Below, in pieces: positions 58,705 through 64,000 of a stretch of DNA of 64,000 bases (position 1 is the stretch's first letter; each line of letters opens with the position of its first letter). Under the pieces are notes generated by a model. That model saw only the letters and a program-made list of their open reading frames with translations. It was not told the DNA's origin and made no database searches. Made by a program: the position numbers and the translations under genes. The stretch is from Mesobacillus subterraneus. GTDB taxonomy: Bacteria; Bacillota; Bacilli; Bacillales; Cytobacillaceae. The stretch spans positions 124,001 through 188,000 of the forward strand of contig NZ_RSFW01000006.1 of assembly GCF_003937825.1 (NCBI RefSeq), given 5' to 3'.

Positions 58705-59499
58705 CTAAGCCTCTGTATGCTCTGCTAATCTCATAAGGTTATTTAAGTCTTCATTCAAAGTAAATATAGGGCTTTGTTTGACTGTTTTTATAAAAAGCTC
58801 CTTTAATTTCTTTGTAGATTCTCCCAGATTCATAGCATCTATTTTATTTGGGTAGGTTGAAAGATATGCTTCAATAAACTTCGGATTCAATGTATCGTAG
58901 GCCTTAAACTGGTGAAGCTTCTTCCCCTCGTTCAATGCCTGTACTTGCAATACAACGTCCCTCATCATCTCAAGCATCTTAAGTGCGTAGATTAAATTGT
59001 TGCGCCGAAGCTCTTTCTCCATTCTCAACGCGCAATAAACAAATTCAAATACAGCATCCTCATTAACATCGTATTGAACCGCTCGGTCCTGGAACTTGGC
59101 ATCCTCCCTGTTCATTCTCTCGGAAACTAACCCTGATTTATCGGTAATTACTTTCCATAAAGGTGATTTGACTTTCAATGACTCCCTTGGCACGATTGAG
59201 ATATTGAATTCCAGCGAATTCTCCATGAAAACAATCAACAGATAGACATTCTCCCTTAATTGTTTTTCTTTGATGTAGAGCGGGTGAAATTCACTGACGA
59301 GTGTGTCCCGGACAAAATCCCTGGTTTCTTCCACAGTTTCGGGTTTCGTCGCCGCTACCATTAAATCGATGTCCGAGAGCTCATCCTTATATCCAATAAC
59401 GCCAGACCCGAGTTGGATAATGCCCTCTATGTAATTGGAAGCCTTCAATCTTTCAACCGTCGTTTCAAAAAATGCATTCCGCTCCTCAGCCGTGTACAT
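58705..59499 (-). CDS. Nucleotidyltransferase-domain protein
   Basis: A 264-residue protein with an N-terminal nucleotidyltransferase domain: QLGSGVIGYKDELSDIDLMV has the G-S...D-x-D metal motif, with a third acidic position in LEFNISIV less clear. The C-terminal half is helical (AVFEFVYCALRMEKELRRNN, ALKMLEMMRDVVLQVQALNE) and resembles aminoglycoside-type nucleotidyltransferases. GGGGAGAAACTGA precedes ATG 59499. Substrate unknown. Confidence 0.8.
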   Translation of the reverse strand: MYTAEERNAFFETTVERLKASNYIEGIIQLGSGVIGYKDELSDIDLMVAATKPETVEETRDFVRDTLVSEFHPLYIKEKQLRENVYLLIVFMENSLEFNISIVPRESLKVKSPLWKVITDKSGLVSERMNREDAKFQDRAVQYDVNEDAVFEFVYCALRMEKELRRNNLIYALKMLEMMRDVVLQVQALNEGKKLHQFKAYDTLNPKFIEAYLSTYPNKIDAMNLGESTKKLKELFIKTVKQSPIFTLNEDLNNLMRLAEHTEA

Positions 59500-59551
59500 T
59501 CAGTTTCTCCCCTAAAAAATATCGCATGTTTTTTCCGATTTAATCTCTTAT

Positions 59552-59968
59552 TCAATATAACCCTTGTAATTCATCTATCTCTTCATTGATCATTTTACGA
59601 AGTTCTTCTGCCAGGCGGTCTAATTGTGCCATCTCTGTCAGGATGTAAAAATGGGCAATCATTCTTTCAGGCAATTCCATCCTGTTATCCACCTGGATTT
59701 CTATGCCTACAATCCCTCTCTTGTTATGCAAAAAGAACTTCATCGACAAAAACGGGGCGGTCTCAGAATCGCTTCCTATTTTCCAAGTGAAAGCACTCTT
59801 GCCCATATTAGTGGGAAAACGCTCCAGCCCTCGCCTGAGTTCCTCTAACTGCCTATTATCCATATAAGAATCAAGCCTTATGCGGCAATCGTTTCCGGTC
59901 AATTCGAGATTAACCTCAAAGAAGTCAGCATCAGTCCAGAATTTATTCATTTGTAATCTTGGTTCCAT
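59552..59968 (-). CDS. Hypothetical protein, 138 aa
   Basis: A soluble protein with alternating strands and a helical end (ERMIAHFYILTEMAQLDRLA, ELRKMINEEIDELQGLY). It contains FEVNLELTGNDCRIRLDSYM and FLSMKFFLHNKRGIVGIEIQ, a small beta-sheet sandwich of the type found in DUF-type Bacillus proteins. Its start overlaps the preceding small frame by 22 bp. No family recognised. Confidence 0.62.
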   Translation of the reverse strand: MEPRLQMNKFWTDADFFEVNLELTGNDCRIRLDSYMDNRQLEELRRGLERFPTNMGKSAFTWKIGSDSETAPFLSMKFFLHNKRGIVGIEIQVDNRMELPERMIAHFYILTEMAQLDRLAEELRKMINEEIDELQGLY

Positions 59969-60126
59969 TTTGAACAGTCCTCTTGTTCTTTCATCTTATA
60001 CTGAATTTGCTCTACCTTTTCTTCACCAGCCAAATGTATCTTAATGAGTTCCATTAAGGTTTCTTCATGTTCTATTTCACTTGTTTTTTTAGCTCTATTA
60101 AATTTGGCTGTTGATTTCCATTCCAT
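59947..60126 (-). CDS. Small helical protein, 59 aa, start inside a repeat
   Basis: ATG 60126 opens a 59-codon frame: MEWKSTAKFNRAKKTSEIE, then HEETLMELIKIHLAGEEKV, ending DCSKWNQDYK. The body is a charged helical protein with plausible codons. The first six codons lie in the repeat element at 60110-60192, so the natural start may have been displaced. GGAAAGAGAAGTGC is a passable ribosome site. It overlaps the next gene by 22 bp. Confidence 0.45.
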   Translation of the reverse strand: MEWKSTAKFNRAKKTSEIEHEETLMELIKIHLAGEEKVEQIQYKMKEQEDCSKWNQDYK

Positions 60127-60192
60127 GCACTTCTCTTTCCGCGGGGCTGGCGCTGAGCCCGCAGGAGTCTACGTGCCTTCCACTACAATCAA
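60110..60192. repeat. Bacillus interspersed inverted repeat, short form
   Basis: The element begins TTGATTTCCATTCCATGCAC and ends CGTGCCTTCCACTACAATCAA, with GCGGGGCTGG and CCCGCAGGAGTC in the middle. This is a shortened form of a widespread Bacillaceae element with TTGATTTCC ends and a GC-rich centre. The ends are imperfect inverted copies. Mobility mechanism unknown. Confidence 0.6.
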
Positions 60193-60274
60193 AAGGAGAT
60201 AAAATCAACATCGAGCTATAACAGAGCCTTTTATAAAAGAAATCGATTCTACTTCCTCATTCAATTGCCTCTTG

Positions 60275-60805
60275 CTAAACAAATTGAATATTTTCACTGG
60301 ACTGCACATCTGCAAACCAGCGCAAAGTACCGTTGTGATGGTTGATGATTTGCTGGGCGCTTAAGTCATTTCCAGGCCATGTGCTATGTAAATCCGAAAC
60401 TAAAGTAAGTTTATATCCTTTGCCGAATGCGCTTCGGCACGTGGTATCCACACAAACCTCTGTTTGAATGCCGACGATATAAAGATGCACAACGCTCTGT
60501 TCTTTTAACTCTTGGTCTAAGGTTGTCTTCAAAAAGGAATCCGGCGTAGTTTTTTGAATAATAACATCACCTTCCTCCGGACTTATTTCTGAATGGATCT
60601 CCCAGCCTTGTGTTCCGTTCTCCAAAGGGTAACCAGCTGTTTCATTGTGCTGGATGTAGATGACCGGAATCTTGGCTGAGCGGGCCTGCTTAATCAAATT
60701 CTTTATCCCTTGCAACAGACTAGCCCCATTAAAAACTTCTTCTCCTTCGACGAACATAGCGTTTTGAACATCAATGACGAGTAATGCTTTTTTATTCATG
60801 ATCAT
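60275..60805 (-). CDS. Isochorismatase-family cysteine hydrolase
   Basis: A 176-residue protein with Asp in LLVIDVQNAMFVEG, Lys in VIIQKTTPDSF and Cys in YIVGIQTEVCVDTTCRSA, the catalytic set of this family. FRSAFGKGYKLTLVSDLHST is the typical helix after the nucleophile (here SAFGKGYKLTL). GGGAGAATGATC precedes ATG 60805. Substrate unknown; not a close copy of the other family member at 38947. Confidence 0.87.
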   Translation of the reverse strand: MIMNKKALLVIDVQNAMFVEGEEVFNGASLLQGIKNLIKQARSAKIPVIYIQHNETAGYPLENGTQGWEIHSEISPEEGDVIIQKTTPDSFLKTTLDQELKEQSVVHLYIVGIQTEVCVDTTCRSAFGKGYKLTLVSDLHSTWPGNDLSAQQIINHHNGTLRWFADVQSSENIQFV

Positions 60806-60814
60806 TCTCCCGTT

Positions 60815-61506
60815 TTATAAAAGTAGTTTCTCCAGTTTTTTAACCGCGTTATCGCTTGCTATGCCATAAAAATGATCTAATAAAAATTCTCTTGCCTTTT
60901 GCTTTTCAATAGCTATAAATTCAATATTATTTCTGCCTGCCCAGGAATCGTAAGTTTCAAATGATGTGCTGCTCCATCCATTCTTCTCGCCTTCTGCGTT
61001 TCTTTTTTCCTTGATTCCCGATATGACGATATCCATTGCACCTTGAAGCTCAACTAAGGCTCCTTCAAATGCTTTCTTGTGTTCTTTATCCCTTAAGCCC
61101 GCTAGAGTCCGTAATTCTCTCGTATCGATAATCCCTTCATCACTAATGATTCGATAAATACTTAACGCTTCTCTTGATACAAGTCCCTTCTTGTACCTGT
61201 CTTCAACCGCGTCAAAACTGCCAAGAACCGCCTTAAAAAGGGCAATAATTCACGCGAAATCAGGATGGACTTTTTCTTCATGAATTTCCCATAACCAGCT
61301 ACGCCATCAACAGAGAACTTTGTCCTCCACTTCCACGGATCAAATTCGGTATCCGAATGCCAGGACTCTGGTGCAGTAATCGTATTCAACGCGGGGTATT
61401 CAGGCACCAAAGGCGCCAGCGGGAGCAAGCCAACCTCTTCAATTACCTGGATGGCTTCATTATATGTGTTAATTTTGTAATCCTTCAATCCAGACAGCTC
61501 CTTCAA
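60815..61506 (-). pseudogene. AlkZ-related gene broken by a one-base frameshift
   Basis: The first frame (61162-61506) reads YKINTYNEAIQVIEEVGLLP, ESWHSDTEFDPWKWRTKFSV and ILISRELLPF. There the frame must shift by one base to continue as FKAVLGSFDAVEDRYKKGLV, EALSIYRIISDEGIIDTREL, and then into the second frame (60815-61036, MDIVISGIKEKRNAEGEKNG). The lesion is at an A5/T5 run (61235-61239), where six Ts would restore the frame. The rebuilt protein of ~230 residues resembles AlkZ-related proteins (HTH plus wing domains linked to DNA glycosylases). It may be a pseudogene or a sequencing error in the homopolymer. Confidence 0.75.
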
Positions 61507-61561
61507 CTAATGTCTACAATGTAATTCGATAACTTGGCACAAATCCCCTCTATGCCAAAAG

Positions 61562-61589
61562 AAAAACGGCCCTTCATCGAGAAGCACCG
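61562..61589 (-). terminator. Terminator of the rpiA gene
   Basis: CGGTGCTTC/GAAGGGCCG imperfect stem with loop TCGAT; the minus strand continues TTTTTCTTTT. Confidence 0.6.
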
Positions 61590-61598
61590 CCCTAGAAC

Positions 61599-62264
61599 TT
61601 AACGTGTTTCTTCAACTAATACACCATTTTTAATCGTGATCAGACTTTCAGCCATATTCACAAACAACCCGTTTTCAACGACGCCAGGAATCATATTCAA
61701 CTGACTCTCCAGCTCCTCAGGGGATTGGATCTCTTGAAAATCACAATCGATTATATAGTTTCCATTGTCTGTGATATATGCCTGGTTTCCATCTACTCTT
61801 ATTCTCGGTTCACAGCCAAGCCCAGCAATTTTCTGCAACGTCATATCGGCTCCGAACTTCACGATTTCAACCGGCAGCGGAAAACCTCCCAATTTCTTCA
61901 CTGCTTTGGATGAATCTGCAATGACAATAAAGGCAGAAGCAGCATTTGCGATAATTTTTTCCCTGAGCAGTGCTCCGCCCCCGCCTTTAATCAAGTTCAA
62001 ATCAGCATCAAACTCATCCGCTCCGTCAATCGCAATATCAATTTGTTTCACATTTTTAAAATCTACCAGTGTGATTCCATGCTCTGAAGCAAGCGCGGCC
62101 GTTTGCTTTGAAGTGGGAATTCCTTTGATATTCAGACCCTCTTGTACTAACTTCCCTAACTTTTTGATCATATAATAAGCGGTGGACCCCGTTCCTAGTC
62201 CCACCACCATTCCATCCTTTATATATTCAACAGCCTTTTCACCAACAAGTTGCTTTTCATTCAT
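61599..62264 (-). CDS. rpiA: Ribose-5-phosphate isomerase A
   Basis: AGGAGTGATCGGT precedes ATG 62264, giving 221 residues. The enzyme interconverts ribose 5-phosphate and ribulose 5-phosphate in the pentose phosphate pathway. Catalytic and binding features: GLGTGSTAYYMIKKLG (phosphate loop), DGADEFDADLNLIKGGGGAL with the catalytic Asp, Asp and Lys, and REKIIANAA. Length and order are those of bacterial RpiA. A longer frame to 62366 lacks a ribosome site. Confidence 0.93.
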   Translation of the reverse strand: MNEKQLVGEKAVEYIKDGMVVGLGTGSTAYYMIKKLGKLVQEGLNIKGIPTSKQTAALASEHGITLVDFKNVKQIDIAIDGADEFDADLNLIKGGGGALLREKIIANAASAFIVIADSSKAVKKLGGFPLPVEIVKFGADMTLQKIAGLGCEPRIRVDGNQAYITDNGNYIIDCDFQEIQSPEELESQLNMIPGVVENGLFVNMAESLITIKNGVLVEETR

Positions 62265-62437
62265 ACCGATCACTCCTGCTTCTTCCTGCGATTCATCTAA
62301 CGCCGATATTCTACCCAAAAAAGGAGTCGCTAATCTTCTTTTTTGATGAAAAACTGGCTTCAACAAATAGGAATTAAAAACTCACTTTTTTCCTGTTTTT
62401 TTGTAGATGGTGCTTTTCATATAGACCCATTTGGAAC

Positions 62438-62797
62438 TTATTGATTTCTCTCCTTTCCGCCTTCAACCACTTCAACCGCAACAATATCCTCAAACTTTAA
62501 AGTCACTGCACTCCCGTCTGCTGTGATCATTCGTACCTCCTTCCTGATTGGATCGAGATAATGGACGTGCCCTCTTTCTTCATATGTAAATCCATCATGC
62601 CACTTGGAGATCTTGACTGGGTATGTATATTCCATGGCATAGCACACCCTGTTTTCAAGCTCTTCCAGTTCATATTCGTCGAGCAGCGGCCTGGGTTGCC
62701 GGAGTTCATCACGGGCGAGTTCCCGCAGCAGAGCCCGATGTTCCGGCATGAAGTGTGCAGGCATGAACTTGATTTTTCCTCTGTCTCTGATTCTCAT
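62438..62797 (-). CDS. YolD-like protein under LexA control
   Basis: GAAAGGATGGTCAGC precedes ATG 62797, giving 120 residues: MRIRDRGKIKFMPAHFMPEH is the start signature of YolD-like proteins, and the C-terminal half has YPVKISKWHDGFTYEERGHV and VHYLDPIRKEVRMIT. YolD proteins accompany DNA polymerase Y in Bacillus SOS operons. Here no polymerase follows, but a perfect LexA box lies upstream. Confidence 0.85.
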   Translation of the reverse strand: MRIRDRGKIKFMPAHFMPEHRALLRELARDELRQPRPLLDEYELEELENRVCYAMEYTYPVKISKWHDGFTYEERGHVHYLDPIRKEVRMITADGSAVTLKFEDIVAVEVVEGGKERNQ

Positions 62798-62819
62798 GCT
62801 GACCATCCTTTCGGGAGTA

Positions 62820-62870
62820 GTTACAGCTATTATATCCCGAACAGATGTTCGTAAACTATACAATTTTTAT
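62820..62870 (-). promoter_or_regulatory. LexA (SOS) box and promoter of the yolD-like gene
   Basis: CGAACAGATGTTCG (62838-62851) is a perfect Bacillus LexA palindrome. On the minus strand GTTTAC is followed by the box and then TATAAT, so LexA would cover the spacer. This supports induction by DNA damage. Confidence 0.8.
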
Positions 62871-62879
62871 TTTTTCGTA

Positions 62880-62909
62880 AAAAAAAGACCAGCTCCATCA
62901 GCCAGTCCG
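62880..62909 (-). terminator. Terminator of the 62911-63279 gene
   Basis: GACCGGACT / AGCTGGTC imperfect stem; the minus strand continues TTTTTTTTACG. Confidence 0.55.
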
Positions 62910-62910
62910 G

Positions 62911-63279
62911 TCACGCAATAACCTCATGATATTTAAAATAAGTCGACAGTTTGGAATCAACGTGATCTTTCCAACCGTCTAAAGGAACATTCAATTCCTT
63001 CAAGATTTTATAAGCATGGACCCATGCACTCATTTCAGCTGTGATCCTGTAAGACCAGTCATTCAGCCACTTTTCGTATTCTAGATCGTCGTTGACAAAA
63101 TCAATTAAATGGCCGATTTCGTGAGCAAATGCATAGATATTCTCCAGTGTCGTAGATAACGGTATCGTAATGGTCATATTGGGATTAAAATTGATTTTCT
63201 TCTTCGAGTCGTAAATCACTTTGCAATTCAACCTTTCCGCCTCTTCTACTAATCGTAAAAAAGTACCATACGTAACCAT
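62911..63279 (-). CDS. ImmA/IrrE-type metallopeptidase-like protein
   Basis: AAAGGGGAAAATGG precedes ATG 63279, giving 122 residues. The zinc motif AHEIGHLIDF (HExxH) is at about residues 55-64, with a downstream acidic residue in NDDLEYEKW. The size is smaller than phage ImmA proteases, and it lies alone, without a cognate repressor. It may be a small zinc peptidase of unknown target. A longer frame to 63324 has no site. Confidence 0.75.
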   Translation of the reverse strand: MVTYGTFLRLVEEAERLNCKVIYDSKKKINFNPNMTITIPLSTTLENIYAFAHEIGHLIDFVNDDLEYEKWLNDWSYRITAEMSAWVHAYKILKELNVPLDGWKDHVDSKLSTYFKYHEVIA

Positions 63280-63450
63280 CCATTTTCCCCTTTGTTTAAT
63301 AGTTTTTCTCTCTATTATATACATTTTTTCAAAAAGGTATACCCTTTATTCTAAATATTAAAAAATCTTTGAGAGGGAAAAATTCATATAGTACAAGCTT
63401 TGCCAGCATAACATGATAAAAGGTATCATGACATGGGAGATGATGAACCA

Positions 63451-64000
63451 ATGAGAATACATGTTGTAAAGCCTGGGGAGTCATTGTGGAGGATTTCTCA
63501 GAATTACCCGACAACCATCGATCAAATTGTTTTAGCGAATGAGCTTGATGACCCGAATGTCCTTGTTGTGGGTCAATCACTCGTAATCCCTGAAACAGGC
63601 AGGGACCATGTCGTACAGCGCGGAGACAGTCTATGGGTAATCGCCTCCCGTTACGGGGTAACTGTCCAGGAGCTCGCAAGCTACAATAATATCGCCAATC
63701 CTTCCTTGATTTTTGTCGGCCAAATGCTTCAGATTCCTTATTTTTCACATACGATCCAGCAAGGGGAAACGCTCTGGTTGATTGCACAGCGTTACGGGGT
63801 CACCGTTAATCAAATTTCAGAGGCCAATGGAATATCGAACCCCGCTCTCATTTATCCAGGCAGGGTGTTGAGAATACCTGCTCCCACTAAGCCAACCATT
63901 GAAGTCAATGCATATATCACAAGGATGAACGAACAAGGACGGCAAATTGCCCTCACACATGGCTCGCAATTCACCTATCTTGCTCCCTTCTCTTATGAAG
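63451..64000 (+). CDS. LysM-domain spore enzyme, GH18 type (partial at right edge)
   Basis: Starting at ATG 63451 after GGGAGATG, the protein has three LysM repeats (VVKPGESLWRISQNYPTTID, VVQRGDSLWVIASRYGVTVQ, TIQQGETLWLIAQRYGVTVN), about residues 3-150. After PAPTKPTIEVNAYITRMNEQ the GH18 catalytic domain begins (QFTYLAPFSYE) and runs past the right edge. YaaH/SleL-like enzymes of this design act on the spore cortex in germination. Most SleL proteins have two LysM repeats; this has three. The C-terminus is outside the window. Confidence 0.85.
   Translation, partial: MRIHVVKPGESLWRISQNYPTTIDQIVLANELDDPNVLVVGQSLVIPETGRDHVVQRGDSLWVIASRYGVTVQELASYNNIANPSLIFVGQMLQIPYFSHTIQQGETLWLIAQRYGVTVNQISEANGISNPALIYPGRVLRIPAPTKPTIEVNAYITRMNEQGRQIALTHGSQFTYLAPFSYE

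Overview
The window looks like a chromosomal segment of a Bacillaceae bacterium, probably near the Mesobacillus, Cytobacillus or Bacillus genera. The basis is low-to-moderate GC, strong AGGAGG-type ribosome sites, frequent TTG and GTG starts, SigA-type promoters, an S-box riboswitch, Bacillus-type LexA boxes (GAAC-N4-GTTC), ECF promoters of the AAAC-N16-CGTC type, and protein families typical of Bacillus (YolD, YuxK, YqcI/YcgG, YjiH, DUF3231, DUF3238, TatA, SipS, LysM/GH18 spore enzymes). Most genes are on the minus strand.

Layout. 1-8000: an AT-rich stretch of small, mostly unknown secreted or membrane genes behind a SigX-like ECF sigma/anti-sigma pair. It holds four copies of a ~60-bp hairpin repeat and several decayed genes. 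8124-13939: a thiazole/oxazole-modified microcin (TOMM) locus of the heterocycloanthracin/sonorensin type, with SagB-like dehydrogenase, YcaO cyclodehydratase, E1-like partner and a Cys/Gly-rich precursor. 14300-19700: a LexA-controlled small gene, a gene cut by an in-frame stop, an ECF/PadR/FtsW-like operon, an RsbR-like STAS protein and a short-chain dehydrogenase remnant. 19700-33800: housekeeping and accessory genes (GNAT pair, signal peptidase, patatin, TerC, beta-propeller membrane protein, TatA, ferritin-like, CBO0543 pair, LigB). 33879-34119: a promoter followed by a ~195-nt RNA with a tRNA-like shell and a large insert replacing the anticodon arm. 34900-43136: DMT transporter, DUF3238, YuxK, YqcI, isochorismatase, vWA lipoprotein and an ECF/DUF4179 pair. 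44300-50800: a 500-bp array of exact 52-bp repeats running into an ATP-grasp gene, an S-box-controlled flavin monooxygenase, an aminotransferase, YjiH and a ClpP paralogue behind its own ECF sigma gene. 52400-55550: a candidate type VII secretion toxin with chaperone-like and duplicated DUF5381 membrane proteins. 55781-64000: gamma-glutamyltransferase, DMT transporter, nucleotidyltransferase, a frameshifted AlkZ-related gene, RpiA, LexA-controlled YolD, an ImmA-like protease and the start of a LysM/GH18 spore enzyme.

Structure that the genes do not explain: five intergenic arrays, each with its own unrelated word. Two have an exact 21-bp period, one ~20.5 bp, and two are inverted-word arrays of 50-52 bp. 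Together with the tRNA-like RNA these are the strongest candidates for undescribed biology. Many small genes are decayed (nonsense, frameshift or lost start), which suggests relaxed selection on this accessory set. All family assignments come from reading motifs by eye; no database search was run.
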